This document shows, in pieces, positions 8,993 through 20,485 of a stretch of 64,000 bases of DNA; position 1 is the stretch's first letter; every line of letters starts with the position of its first letter. Source of the stretch: Emiliania huxleyi CCMP1516 (Eukaryota > Haptophyta > Isochrysidales > Noelaerhabdaceae); contig NW_005198244.1 of assembly GCF_000372725.1 (NCBI RefSeq), positions 772,578-836,577 of the forward strand, read 5' to 3'. Made by a program: the position numbers and the translations under genes. The notes under the pieces were generated by a model. The model worked only from the letters and a program-made list of their open reading frames with translations. It did no database searches and was not told the DNA's origin.

Positions 8993-11923
8993 ATGCCTCC
9001 GCGGGCTCGGCGGCCGCCGCTCTCGATTCGGCTGCCGCGGCGAGCCTTCTCCGCCAGGTCCTCCGTCGCCGCCGCCACCACTGCCACTTCAACGCCCGCT
9101 ACACCACTCCGGCTGCTCATCGTCGAGGCATATGATCGCGCGGGCCGGGAGCGCCTCACCTCTGCGGGCTGCACAACCGCGTCAGACACGTTTGCGGCGC
9201 TGCTTTCGCGCATCTGCCCCGAAGATCACGAGCTGCGCCTCTCGTACTGCCACCCGGCCGACTCGGTGCACGAGCTCGCTGAAGTTGGCGAACTCTCGCG
9301 CTTTGACGGCGTCGTCTGTGAGTGCAGCGCCCGCCCACCGCCCTCTCGCAGCGCCCGCCCCACCGCCCGCTCGCTCGCTCGCCTTAGCACGCTCGGTGGC
9401 GCAGGGACGGGGTCTTCGCTCACGATCCACGAGGACAAGCCCGAGGTGACGCGCCAGATCGAGCTCGCGCGCCGCTGCTTTCAGGCCGCCGTGCCGCAGT
9501 ACGGCTCTTGCTGGGGCCTCCAGATCTCGGCGGCCGCGGCGGGCATCCCGTGTGAGCCCAACCCGCGGGGGCGCGAGCACGGCATCGCGCGCGGCATCGC
9601 CCTCACTCGGTCGGGGCGGCGCCACCCGATGTTTGACGGCTGCCTCCAGACCTTTGACGGCTGCGCCGCGCACACGGACCACGTCGCGGCCAGCTGGGCC
9701 GCGGCGCCCGTGTGCAGGCCCGGCGTCGAGGCGGAGGTGCTCGCGTCGAACGACTTCACGCCGGTGCAAGGGCTCGCCGTCCGCATCGACGGCGGCGAGT
9801 TTTGGTCGGTCCAGTACCACCCCGAGCTTGACCTCGGCGAGATTGCCCGCCTGATGCGGCTGCCGGCGTCGCGCAGCCTGCTGGTCGAGCAGGGGGAGGT
9901 GCGGCGGCACCTCCTTCTCAGCGCCCCCCCCCCATCCCCCCATCCCCCCTCCCCGCCGCCGCCGCCCCTCACCGCCCCTCACCGCCACCCCTCGCCACGC
10001 CGTCTCTCACCGCCGCGCCTCTTGCCGCCGCGCGCAGTACTCGAGCGAGGAGGAGCTGCTCCGCTACTCGCGCGACCTCGAGGCGCTCGCCGCCGACCCG
10101 TCCAATCTCGAGCTGCGGCGCCGGCTCGCCGTCGGCGACGATGTCATCGACCCCGCGCGCCGCGCCCGCGAGATAGCGAACTGGCTCCAGCACCTCGTGC
10201 TGCCGCAGCGGCGGCGAGACCTCGACCACGTGCGCGGGCCGCGGGCGGAGGCACGCTACCCGCCGCCGGGCCTCGCCGGCTCGCAGCTCGTCGGCGCGGC
10301 GGGGCGGTTGGGCGAGCCGCTGGGCGCGCCGGCAGCCAGGCCGGGAGAGGTTGTGGTCGACAACCCGTACGACGGCTCCGAGGCGGCGCGAGTGCGGCTG
10401 CTCGGGGCGTCGGAGGCGGTCGCGCAGGCAGCCTTCAGAGGACCCACGCACACGCACACGTCGGCACGAGCAGTCAGCAGCCTCAGCCTATGACTCGCAG
10501 GCGGTCGCCGCGGCGCGGGTGCAGCGCGAGTGGGCTGCGGAGACGACGGTCGCGGAGCGAGTGGAGCTGTGCGGCCGGTTCCTCGACGCGCTCGAGGCGG
10601 ACGTGGATCGGGTCGCGGCCGACATCACGGCGCAGATGGGCAAGCCGCTCGCGGCGAGCCGCGGCGAGGTGCGCGGGGTCCGCGAGCGCGCCGAGGCGAT
10701 GATGGCGCTCGCGCCGGCGTCCCTCGCGCCGGAGCAGCTCCCCGAGAAGCCAAGCTTCACGCGGCGCATCGAGAAGGTCCCTGTCGGCGTCGTGCTCGCC
10801 ATTGCGCCGTGGAACTACCCGCTGCTGACCGCCGTCAACTGCGTGGTGCCTGCGGTGCTCGCCGGCAACGCCGTGCAGCTCAAGCACTCGCCGCGCACGC
10901 CGCTGTGCGCCGACGCCTTTGAGCGCGCCTTCGCCGCCGCCGGCGCGCCGGCGGGCCTCGTGCAGGCGAGCCCGTTGGAGGGCCCTTTCTAGTCGCGCCC
11001 TCAGCCCTCTCACCGCCACAAGCCTCACCGCACCACCACAAGCCTCACCGCCCTCTCGCCACCCCTCCCCACAGGCGCTACCCTGCAGCAACGAGGCGGT
11101 GCACGCGGCCATCGAGCTGCCGCAGGTTGGCCTCGTCTCATTCACCGGCTCGGTCAAGGCGGGCCACGCGGTCCACGCCTCCGCGAGCCGCCGCTTCATC
11201 GACACGACGCTCGAGCTGGGTGGCAAGGACGGCGCGTACGTGGCTGCCGACGCGGACGTCGCCGCCGCCGCCGCGTCGCTCGTCGACGGCGCCTTTTACA
11301 ACGCCGGGCAGTCGTGCTGCGCCATCGAGCGGGTCTATGTGCACGAGACGGTACACGAGGAGTTTGTGGCGCGTGCGCTTGAGCTCGTGAGGGCGTACCG
11401 GCTCGGCGACCCGCGCGACGGCGCCACCAGCCTCGGCCCGCTCGCTCTCCCCTCCGCGCCCGCCTTTTTGCGCGGGCAGGTGCTCGACGCGACGGCCAAG
11501 GGGGCGCGGCTGTTGTGCGGCGGCGTCGAGACGGCGTGCCCCGCGACGGGGCGCGGCCGCTTCTTCGCTCCGGCGCTACTCGACGGCTGCGACCACTCGA
11601 TGGCGCTGATGCGCGACGAGTCCTTTGGGCCCGTGCTCGGCGTGTGCAAGGTCGCCTCCGATGCCGAGGCGGCCGAGGCGGTGGACGACTCGCCCTTTGG
11701 CCTGACCGCCTGCATCTTCACCTCCGACGTCGAACGCGCCGAGGCCTTTGCGGCGCGCGTCGACGTGGGCACCGTCTTTATGAACCGGTGCGACTACCTC
11801 GACCCGCTGCTGCCGTGGACCGGCGCAAAGGCGTCGGGCAAGGGCGCCAGCCTCTCGGCGCACGGCTTCAAGGCCTTCACTCGGCTCAAGGGAGTCCACT
11901 TCAAGCACGACCCGCTGGCGTGA
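8993..11923 (+). CDS. Fused class-I glutamine amidotransferase and aldehyde dehydrogenase
   Basis: Five exons (8993-9317, 9405-9898, 10038-10430, 10501-10965, 11075-11923) join in phase to 841 residues. Introns 1 and 2 are GT-AG, 3 and 4 GC-AG. After a Ser/Ala/Arg-rich leader comes a GATase domain: VVWTGSSLTIHEDKPEVTRQ is rebuilt across intron 1, GSCWGLQ holds the nucleophilic Cys near residue 142, and VQYHPELD holds the His-Glu pair near 246-248. Exon 3 runs without a break from the GATase tail (DPARRAREIANWLQ) into the ALDH start (VVVDNPYDGSEAARV). The ALDH part has APWNYPLL, ELGGKDG with the general-base Glu, and GQSCC with the catalytic Cys. Bacterial relatives are separate proteins; a joint role in glutamylated-amine or ammonia metabolism is inference. 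Confidence 0.9.
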
Positions 11924-12129
11924 GTCCGAGGCAGAGGGTAGTACGTGTGTCATATTCTGTGCCCCCTGGCGCGCTGGCAGCGACCCGGCACGGCAGTCCC
12001 AGTCGTCTCGACTCCATGAGTCCTTCTCTCGACGAGTTTGCGCGCGCCAGCTAGAGCGTAGGCTCTTTATCGGGGACTGCCCATCTCTCGTGAGTCTCGA
12101 TTTGAGAGACGGTGTAGCAACGAAAAGTG

Positions 12130-13432
12130 TAGAGTGAAAAAAACACTACATCGGGCCGAGCCTGATGTTGCAGTGGGGGCACGCGACGCGCGCAGCGCAT
12201 GCGGCGCTGCGCGACCGGGTACAAAGCCCCCAACGCCAACCCCGGTCTCGAGGGTCAAAAAGCCCCCCCCCCCCCCCAAAGTGGACGCCGGCAACCAGCC
12301 CTCGTCCGTCCGCAAACAATGTACGATCTGAGCCGAGCGATGCTGGCGCCGCGGCGAACCGCAACGGCGCGACGAATGCGGACGCGACGAGCAGCGATGG
12401 CGGGGCGAGTCGCAATGGCGCGATGAGCCGAAATGGAACGATGACGGGTGGCACGACGATGCCACGGGCGGCGCGGCTACGACGATCGTCGGCGCAGAGG
12501 CGAGCGCGAGCGCGACTACTACGATCAGCGCGATGACCGGTCCCACAATCTCAGGCACACCTATAACCAGGGGCAGCCTCAGCACAGCGATCGCAGGGCG
12601 GGTCCGCCGATCCTCAATGAGCGAAGACGCGACCGGCAGAGCCACGACGCACGAGTGCCTAATGAGCGCCCCTCGTCTAGCCACTGTGCTGATGGCAGTG
12701 GTCAGGTCGACCCTCGGAAGCACCGCTTTGATAAGCCAGGCTAGCAACGCGTGACGCACTGCTCACGCTCTCTGCTGCCCACAGCACGAGCTTGGACCAC
12801 ATCCACGCTGCGAACCTGTGGAACAAACTGGGCAAGCAGCGCAACGAGCGGCGGCACGAGGAGCAGCTTGAGCGGCTGGTGCAGCGCACGCTCGTCCTCG
12901 TCTCGTCGTGCAATGCGCGAGCACTGGCAAATATCGCTCACGGTGCGGCCAAGTGCCGGCTGCCAGTGAGTGAGGTGCGCTCGCTCTACGCGGCGGTGGC
13001 GGAGGCGGCGGTGCGCGGCGGGCTGGCAGGCTTCAAGCCGCAGGACCTGGCCAACACTGTGTGGGCGTATGCGACGGCGGGCGTGGCTGCGGAGGCGCTG
13101 TACGCGGCGGTGGCAGAGGCGGCGGTGCGCGGCGGGCTGGCCGGCTTCAGCCCGCAGGCGCTGTCCAACACTGTGTGGGCGTATGCGATGGCGGACCAGT
13201 ATCACCAGGCGCTGTTTGCCGACTGCCGCGCGTGATCAGCGACTCCTTCGCACAGGAGTTGCGCACCGGCTACTCTCTCGACCTGGCGCTGCCCTCGTCA
13301 CGCGTCGCGATCGAGGTGGACGGCCCCTCTCATCCTGTTGCCCGACAGCCGGGGCGTGCGCAAACCCAATGGGCCGACGCTGCTCAAGCGTCGCCTCCTT
13401 GCGGCGGCTGGCTGGCGGGTGATCTGTGATCT
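12130..13432 (+). pseudogene. Remnant of a RAP-domain / octotricopeptide-like repeat protein
   Basis: Host-gene remnant spread over several frames. The 5' part (12134-12331) resembles a degenerate RanBP2-type zinc finger followed by a Pro tract; 12448-12744 encodes an Arg/Asp/Tyr-rich linker. 12792-13235 holds two near-identical repeats (YAAVAEAAVRGGLAGF followed by PQDLANTVWAYA, then PQALSNTVWAYA). After a stop, another frame gives the start of a RAP domain (YSLDLALPSSRVAIEVDGPSH), and a third gives its continuation (LLPDSRGVRKPNGPTLLKRR). Two frame changes and the loss of the RAP end, where the R1 repeat begins, suggest a dead copy. Intact relatives bind organelle RNA. Assembly error could explain the frame changes but not the abrupt end. 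Confidence 0.55.
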
Positions 13433-13550
13433 GTGAGGGTCCGCCCGCAGGCGCATTTTGTATACCGAGGCGGTGCCCGGTGCCGAACCTGTCGGACCTT
13501 AAGACAGCGTTGTAGATCCCTGGGCGAGGGTGGTGGAGAGGGCGGTCCGT
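13433..13550. repeat. Dispersed repeat R1, copy 2
   Basis: Conserved start and end as in 2275-2406; begins directly at the truncated RAP coding remnant, preceded by a doubled GTGATCT. The copy probably marks the insertion that removed the end of that gene. Confidence 0.65.
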
Positions 13551-14378
13551 CGGCGCCAAACCACCTCCCACCGAGGTGGGCAGGTTCCACGCGTTCCCGG
13601 ACCGCCCCGTTGGAGGTAGACCGCTCGTCTAGCCAATCAGCCTTAAGCGAGCGGCCTGGCCGTTGGAATGGCCCAAGACCGGTCCCCGTCGGGAGGGACT
13701 CTGGAAGAGGAGAGCAACCAGGTGCCCGGGGGCGTCCCGCCCACATCCGGATGACCTCTCCTCCTTCGACCAGCCGTCCCTGTGGTGGTCACGCGGCCTC
13801 TGGCTGGAACGGGATCTACCTCGCAAGCGAGTCACCCGGGCCGGCGCGCGTCTTCCGGGAGAGAGGGGCGGGGCCTCAATGACCTAGTTGCCCGGCCGGG
13901 CGTTCGGACTCGGCTGGCGGGTGATCAGCGTTCCAACTTCCATTCTACGAGTGGGGGACGGCTTGAGCGTCAACCTACCTGGAGGGAGCGGTCCCACTGT
14001 AGTATTTCGACGTCGTAGTATTTGATTGTTATTGTTGTGTGCTCTCCTCGATCCTCGATCCTCGATGCTGTGTCTCCCAAGTTTCTTTCTTTCTGTGTCG
14101 GTTTGCAAAGCACAATGGTGGGCACATGTCTCCAGATCCGGGGAGGGAAACTCGTCTTTTCGTACTAGCGCGAATTGCCACTTTGTGTGTTTAGAGACGC
14201 TTCAGCGTCCTCCCGACACTCGCTGAAATTGTGGGTCGGGCGGGCCCACCCCGCGGGGCGCGACGGTGTGGACAAAGCAGGGTGTCGGACTCCTTGAGCG
14301 TCACAACCCCTGCAAGGTACAGATGGTTGCCGACGCCTGCTTCCACCCAGCGGCTGTGTGCTTCGCCGTAGGTACGCA
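13551..14378. other. Gene-poor stretch
   Basis: No convincing coding sequence. Open frames around 13629-13887 are short, Arg/Pro-rich and without family resemblance. Near 14043 there is a triplicated CTCGATC motif. GC falls from about 65% to about 50% toward 14200. Confidence 0.4.
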
Positions 14379-14987
14379 TCAGGCGTTGTAGTCCGTCCAC
14401 AGCCGCACGGTCATGCCGTTGGCCTCTCCGAGCGTGCGGAGTGATGTTACCATGGCCTTGTGCAGTGGTGCTCGCAGTTGCACCGGCACTCCGGTGGGAG
14501 TTACCAACACCGTGTCGATGAACATCACCTTCGCACTGGCACCCGTTTCCAAGCCTGTGGTTTCGCTCTCAAAGCGCACGAGGGCGATGGCGTGCTCTTC
14601 TTTCTCGAGGCCATGAAGGTAGGCCCCCATGGTCACGCCAGCTGCGCCGGCGCTCGCGGCAAGCGCCATCTGTGCCCGGAGCTCAGCTTGCACGCGGGTT
14701 ATCTTGCTGGCTTCGCCTCCCGTTTCCTGCTCGTATGCGAACCGCCAAAACGCGAGCACCGCCCGCTTCTCGTTGGATACTTGCGTCAGCGCCATCTGCA
14801 CATTTTCGCCCTTCCCATTCCGAAAGCCAATATCAAACACGTGAACCACCGCTTCGTCATCTAGAGGGGGCGGCCAATGCGAGGACGCTTGCATGGCGGG
14901 TACGGCGGCGATGCGCCGCGGTCTGTTGAAGTTTCTTGCGACATAGCCGTGCGCTAGCGAGAGACTGAGTAGGATGAGCGTCATCAT
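14379..14987 (-). CDS. Unrecognised protein with N-terminal signal or targeting peptide
   Basis: 202 residues from the ATG at 14987 (a longer frame to 15113 lacks other support). It opens with MMTLILLSLSLAHGYVARNF, a hydrophobic signal-like segment followed by Arg and Asn residues, which would suit secretion or a bipartite plastid transit peptide. The body has alternating strand/helix character: a central VQMALTQVSNEKRAVLAFW, an Ala-rich helix and a closing LRTLGEANGMTVRLWTDYNA, which superficially resembles the last helix-strand of GNAT acyltransferases. No acetyl-CoA signature is visible, so I name no function. GC is lower than in neighbouring genes. Confidence 0.5.
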   Translation of the reverse strand: MMTLILLSLSLAHGYVARNFNRPRRIAAVPAMQASSHWPPPLDDEAVVHVFDIGFRNGKGENVQMALTQVSNEKRAVLAFWRFAYEQETGGEASKITRVQAELRAQMALAASAGAAGVTMGAYLHGLEKEEHAIALVRFESETTGLETGASAKVMFIDTVLVTPTGVPVQLRAPLHKAMVTSLRTLGEANGMTVRLWTDYNA

Positions 14988-15468
14988 CACAAGAATCGGC
15001 GCGGGACGTTTATGCGATGCGGATTCGGATTTCAACGGGGCGAACGGGTTAGGGTGTATGAGGGAGGGAGGTGGAAAGGAGAGAGACAAGCAAGATGACT
15101 GGCTCGTGAACACGACGAACAGGTACGGGTACTTGAGTATAGTAGATCAGTCGGATCGAGATCCAAGCGAGGTAGAAGGCCACCTGGCGTCACCGGGAGC
15201 CGGTGGGTGTGGAGGGAGGTCTAAGATCCGTTAGCGGGAGCAATACCAAACAACTCTAACACTCACACGTCATTTGGGGCCTGGAGCCCTGTTCAGATTT
15301 GTGTCAGAAGAGTGTGCGAGGTTTAGGGCCAACTTAGTGATATGGCCGAATGGCAGCGGACTTCCCAGATCATGGGAAGGTGCACTTGAGGAGGGTACGA
15401 CGGATCGGTGGGCACGACAGCGGCACACCAGCATGTACAGCAGCACGACTGTATGGATGGCCCGCAAT

Positions 15469-15959
15469 CTTAGGGGACCCCTAGGGTTCTGAGGGCCGGA
15501 TTTTTTAAGCGCTTTTAAGAAATGAGGAGGTTTGGGGGCTTAAATTGCCATTTAAGAGATTGCAGGCACGGGGGGTCACTCTTTTAAGACCGTTTAAGAA
15601 AATCGGCCTCACCGGCACGCGTCGCTCGGTCCGCGCCGGTTAGCGGTTTCTCCAATACTGCCGTTATTAGGCACAAACCCGCCTCTGAAGACACATCTGT
15701 AAGTCTGGTGCACTGGTAGGAGCCATACTCGCATAGGGGACGCGTGCTAGCTGACTGTAGCCAGCTTCCCGGCCTCCGGCGTCTACCGGGAGCCTCCCGG
15801 ACCATCGACCTCGGGAGCTCTCCCGCACCGTTTAAGCGTTTAAGACCGTTTAAGGAATCGGCGGCCCAGCAGCTCTTAAAACCGGCCCGGGCCAGTTTTA
15901 AGCCGTTTAAGCCGCAGGCGCCCCAGGGCCCACCCTTTTAAGCCTAGGGGTCCCCTAAG
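15469..15959. mobile_element. 491-bp MITE with 17-bp terminal inverted repeats and 8-bp target duplication
   Basis: The ends are perfect inverted repeats of CTTAGGGGACCCCTAGG (15469-15485 and 15943-15959). The element is flanked on both sides by the direct repeat CCCGCAAT (15461-15468 and 15960-15967). The interior is non-coding and holds many TTTAAG motifs, including GCGTTTAAGACCGTTTAAG-like phrases in both halves. An 8-bp duplication and short terminal repeats fit a non-autonomous hAT-type DNA transposon. The perfect duplication and termini suggest a fairly recent insertion. No transposase gene is present in the window. Confidence 0.88.
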
Positions 15960-16166
15960 CCCGCAATCACCAATCCACCAGCACCACCACCACCTGCCTG
16001 CAGGCTGCACCCTGCAGCGCCCAGCCCCAGCCCCCAGGCGGCAGCTAGAGTACGGCTCTCTAGACTCTACAGACTACACTCTATCGAACTCTAGTCTCTA
16101 GCCGTTCGCGCGTCCCCGAGGCCGAGCCCCGACAACTCCGAGTTTATTTATGTATGTAAAGAGTGA

Positions 16167-16862
16167 ATGCAGAAGATCGGACAGGGGAGGGACGCGGCCA
16201 GAAAGAGGGCGGGCGCCGAGGTTCGAAAGCCGGCGCTTTCGCGCGTTCGAAGGGGCTTTGTACGGAGTTTGTGCGAAATTTGCGGTTGGCCTTCGCCCTG
16301 CGGCGAGATGGCACCGCAGGCGGCGTGTGTGCACGAGGGCGGCGGCGTCGAGCGCCGAGCAGCACACCACGAGCGCGAGCGGCAGCGCAGACAACGCGAG
16401 GCAGCGGGCGGCACGACCGAGCCGGCGGCGGAGGAGGCGATGGACGTCGAGGCGGTGAGCGCCGCGGACGTGCTGGCCGGCGTGGAGGAGAGCGGCCCGA
16501 ACTACGCCCTTCCGACGGCGAGGGAGGGCCAGAGGGAGCGGCGGGAGCGGCTGCGGGTGGACGAGACGGCGAAGCAGGCGGGGCACACCATCGTGGAGAC
16601 GGGAACGCACGTCGAGATCCTGGGCGAGCAGGGCTTGTGGTGGCCGGCCACCATCGCGGGGCGGGAGGCGGACGTGGACGGCCGGCTCGTGCACGAGGTC
16701 GAATACGACGGTAGGTTAAAGCCGTACGTAACCGAGAGATTGATATCCGCGCGCGAGCCCGAAGGCGCACTTTTTTCAGCAGGAGTCACTCTCGCTATAA
16801 CATGTATGAACAAGTACATATTATTGCATATCCTTTCAAATAACATCTCTCTCTCTGTCTAG
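16167..16862 (+). CDS. Hypothetical protein with a Tudor/Agenet-like domain
   Basis: Open frame of 231 residues; the first ATG is at 16167 and an alternative is at 16309 (MAPQAACVHEG). The middle is charged and Arg/Glu-rich, probably a coiled or disordered helix. Residues 150-200 form a small barrel-like motif: VETGTHVEILGEQGLWWPAT, then VHEVEYDGRLKPYVTERLI. The V..G..VE.....WWPA.I pattern is typical of Tudor/Agenet-like modules that bind modified proteins or DNA-associated ligands. The last 30 residues are hydrophobic and may be read-through past the true end or an intron. Moderate support only. Confidence 0.5.
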   Translation: MQKIGQGRDAARKRAGAEVRKPALSRVRRGFVRSLCEICGWPSPCGEMAPQAACVHEGGGVERRAAHHERERQRRQREAAGGTTEPAAEEAMDVEAVSAADVLAGVEESGPNYALPTAREGQRERRERLRVDETAKQAGHTIVETGTHVEILGEQGLWWPATIAGREADVDGRLVHEVEYDGRLKPYVTERLISAREPEGALFSAGVTLAITCMNKYILLHILSNNISLSV

Positions 16863-17098
16863 ACTGTACCGTAGTCAGACCGTACTAAAGCCGTAAGGAG
16901 TGAGAGAATGTGATCATGAGTGTGCCGCCAGCCGGGGTGCGTCTCATACTGTGCTGCGTTCCGTTTACCTTGCAGTGCCTCTCCTCGTATCGTCTCACAT
17001 GTTCCAGTAGCCTGGGCCGCGCACTCGTTTACCTGCGCTTCGCCCGACTTTCACCGGTCTAGTTTTGGAGCTCATCAGGATCCGTCATCGCCTTCGCC

Positions 17099-17641
17099 TT
17101 ATTTCTCGTTTGCATTGATCCTGCGCCTTTCTCCGACACAGCAGTCATGCTCAGACAAGCTGCGCAGTGGGCGCGGAACGGTGTGGGCGCAGCAGTCGAA
17201 GCCAGCAGCTGCAAAGCCTAAGCCCAGCGCCGCGGCAACGCCCGCCGGTAGGAGGTTTCCGAGAAGCTGCTCCTGTCGCGCGGAGGGGAGTTCTTCCGCT
17301 TGCATTCGGTAGTATCCAGCACAGTGATTGCATTCCGGACTGTAGTCGTACCGAGCACAAACACGAGAAGGGACATAAAGCGTAGCTCGGCTCCAACATT
17401 GGCGATAGTCGTATCTGTCCGCAGCGTATCTGTCCTCAGGGATGCAAGGCCGCTCGTACAAAGTAGGATATTCGCCCAAGAATGAGGCACACACATGCCA
17501 GCCGCAACCATCGGGGTTCTGACACCATTGCACCGGTGGCGGCGGCGGCGCGGGCGGCGGAAATGTGTTCCACAGCGCCTGGTCGCAGTCTCTGCTTCCT
17601 ATGAAATGGGCAAAAACGGGGTGATTTCGGTCATCCGTCAA
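17099..17641 (-). CDS. Cysteine- and tyrosine-rich protein of unknown function
   Basis: 180 residues from ATG at 17641. Many Cys residues are spaced through the first 120 positions (RDCDQ, WCQNPDGCGWHVC, RPCIPEDRY, RQCWSR, RVCARYD, PECNHCAGYY), suggesting a disulfide- or metal-stabilised fold. A Pro tract lies near residue 29. A more hydrophobic Ala/Gly/Leu stretch near 130-150 could be membrane-associated. There is no signal peptide, and the C-terminus is basic. An intron could lie near the Pro tract. Low GC relative to neighbours and no recognised homologue: it may be a lineage-specific gene or a fortuitous frame. Confidence 0.4.
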   Translation of the reverse strand: MTDDRNHPVFAHFIGSRDCDQALWNTFPPPAPPPPPVQWCQNPDGCGWHVCASFLGEYPTLYERPCIPEDRYAADRYDYRQCWSRATLYVPSRVCARYDYSPECNHCAGYYRMQAEELPSARQEQLLGNLLPAGVAAALGLGFAAAGFDCCAHTVPRPLRSLSEHDCCVGERRRINANEK

Positions 17642-19062
17642 AATATCTGAAGATCCTACTATAGGATTCTCCCCAAACCTTGCTCAGCTGATCCAGCCTG
17701 GGGGGAAGGCCAGGCCTGGCCAAAGAACTAGCACCTCATCAGTCTTCCCTGAGCGTCACAGCTCGGTGATCGCGCCGGCCGGACACCACTGTAACGTCCG
17801 TTCCGGGCATTTGAACGCGACCTTCGGGGGCAAAGACATGGGCTCTATGGCTCAGACTGGACTCCTCTTGGTCCCTTCTGAAGCCCTAGGCCACACCTGG
17901 GCCTTACCTGGGGCGCTAGGGGGCGGGCAGGGTTTGCCCCCCCAAACTGGCCCGAAGAACCTTAACCAGATGGTAATTGATGGGCTTGCCCATCCCGGAG
18001 TGGTTCGACCCCACATAAATCCGAGACGGTGACGGGATGCTGTCGTACGATGGTCTCAGGCCCAGTGCTGAGGTAGTGCATCTGACTATCCCGGATCCTG
18101 CTGAACAAGCTCCTCTTGTAGCTCGATCGGTCACACACCGCCATCGCCGTCGGGGAGAGGGGGGACGACACTGCTTCGGCAGCGTGCACCTCGATCCTGT
18201 ACCGTGTTTGTTATGACCCCCCCAATGAACACGCCAGAGAGGGAGGGCGAGACGATCGAGGGGTCCCGTACCACGCGGAATCGACCCTATCCAGTGCTCA
18301 AGTGCTCAGAAGCTCACATCGCAGACAGCGAGGGTGTGAGAGGCGGACCTAAGGAAGGTTCACAGTAGGGTGATAAGAAACAAGAACCTCGTTCACAGGT
18401 AGGCATAAGCGGAGCAGCTGAGTACTATGAGCAGACTATGAGGTACTAATCCCACGGTTCAGGACGTGGGTCTGACCAAAAAATGGAGCTAGGGTAGGGT
18501 TGCGCAGCGAACGGGAGCGAGTTCGCGCTGCGCTAGGCTCAGACGGCGAGTTCGCGCTGCGTTGGCCCTGCCACATCTTTCTCTTTCGTTCGGCTGGAAA
18601 AGCAAATGTTTCATGCCACACCTTATTCAGCCTCGACACCTTGTAAACGCGGACGTCAGTCAGCCGATAACCCGCTACTCTCTCTCGCTTGTACATGTCT
18701 GCTCGTCACCAAACAAGTTCTTCAGCAACGCGTAGACACTCACGCTCGCACGACGCGCCGAATTCGGGGACATTGCAAAGACAATGCGAGCCGCCGAAGT
18801 GCCCATGCAGGAAATGTGTTGCCGCAGCGGCAAGGTAGGCTAGGAGCTGCCTTGACCTTGTGTGAGAGGGCTCTCTTTTCCTGCCAACAACGACACCTCA
18901 CACCGACTGGTCTATTTCTATTAAACATATGGAGAGGGTATATCTCGCGCGAACAAACACACACACAGCATGCTGCATGGAGTATCGGACACCTCTCACG
19001 CGTCTAGTGTCCCCGCGCGGCCCAAAACTGACCCCCCCCCCCCCTCGGGATTCATTCAGGTT
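17642..19062. other. 1.4 kb without a supported gene
   Basis: GC is moderate (about 53-58%) and no open frame resembles a protein. Near 18495-18565 a phrase containing GCGAGTTCGCGCTGCG occurs twice about 40 bp apart. A G/C homopolymer interrupts 19028-19043. Confidence 0.4.
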
Positions 19063-20417
19063 TCAGCTCACGGATAGCAGCGTAGAGCGGTGCGAACGGG
19101 TAGTCGACTCGGCGTACCCGCTCTTGACCGACATGACGGGCCTCGACGGCTGCGAGGCCGGCGCTTGCGCCTGCTCGGGCACGCCTGAGAGCGCCAGCGG
19201 CGCCGCCCTGCCGCCGCTGGCGGGCCGAGGCTCCGCGTACATGTTGCGCATCGACTTTGGGATACGATGCGCCTTCATAAAGGGCATGGTGCCGGAGGGC
19301 GAGGTGCGCGACGTGACGCCCCAGTTGGACCCGTTCGCCGCCGCCGCCTTCATCCGCTTCTGGTTGTCGAAGTGCGTCTTCTTCTTTTGAAAGTCGGGCG
19401 CCCTCTCGTACCGCGCCTGCACCTGCTCGGGCGTGAAGGCGCGCAGCTCCGCGGCGATCTCCTCGTACGTCTTGCCCTTGTGCTTAGACACAAGTAGGGC
19501 GCGGTCGTCCTCGGCGCTCCATGTGACGCTGGCCTCGCCCCGCTTGGCTGCCGTGGCTGGCCGCCGCTGCACCGACGCCGCGGCGGCCCTAGGGGCGCTC
19601 GACCTTGCGCCGGCGCTCGCCGGGCGCGAAGCCTTTAGCTTTGGCGCGGCACCGGACGGCCCGGGCCGGGCGCCCTTCTTCGTACCGAGGTTGTTGCGGG
19701 CGAGGTTTCCGGCCTTGTACTCGGGCTGCTCGTTGTCGTCGTCCACCTGCGCCGCACAGCAGGAGCGGGGGTCAAGTCGCGTTCGACACGCGTTTGGAAG
19801 GGCATCGCAGTGCCGCGCGCCTCCAGGTCGAGCTGCTTGCGCAAGGCCCAATCCGCAAACTCGTCGAAGAGCACCAAGCCGCCGCCGTCGGAGTCCACCT
19901 CCGCAAACGCCTTGTCCGGGTCCTCAATGGCCACGCCCCAGCGTGCGATGTCCGGCAGCGCCTGCTTGAACTCGTCGACCGAGATGCGGTTGTCGTCGCT
20001 CTTGTCGATCTCGGAGAACATGACGTAGAGCTCGAAGTACTGACGCAGGTAGACGAGGAGAAGGCGGAACTCCTTCAGCTCGACATAGTCGTTACCCTGC
20101 TCCGACTTGGAGGGCGAGGCGTCCTTCGCCGCCTGGTACGCCCGCATCACCGGCTTCTTGGCCGAGAAGAGCACGTCTAGCTTGAGCACCTCGCCAATCC
20201 CCTTGTCAATCTCGGCCAGCGAGAGGAAGCCGTTGCCCTGCGAGTCGAACTGGCGAAAGAGCTTCTTGCGGAGTGCCTGCGAGGCCTTGTCCGTGCCCGC
20301 CGGCAGGGACGCGCTCAGCTCCGCCCAGAACTCGGTCTGCTCCTCCTTCGACATGGAGCCGTTGGCGTACTTTTCGACCTGCCCAGCCATGCCAGCGGAC
20401 CGGTCGCGGTTGCCAAA

Positions 20418-20485
<68 letters not shown>

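Noticed and set aside
8993-11923. Reading the amidotransferase and dehydrogenase as a bacterial operon or contaminant
   Set aside because: The frames are separated by four introns that join in phase, and one exon spans both domains.
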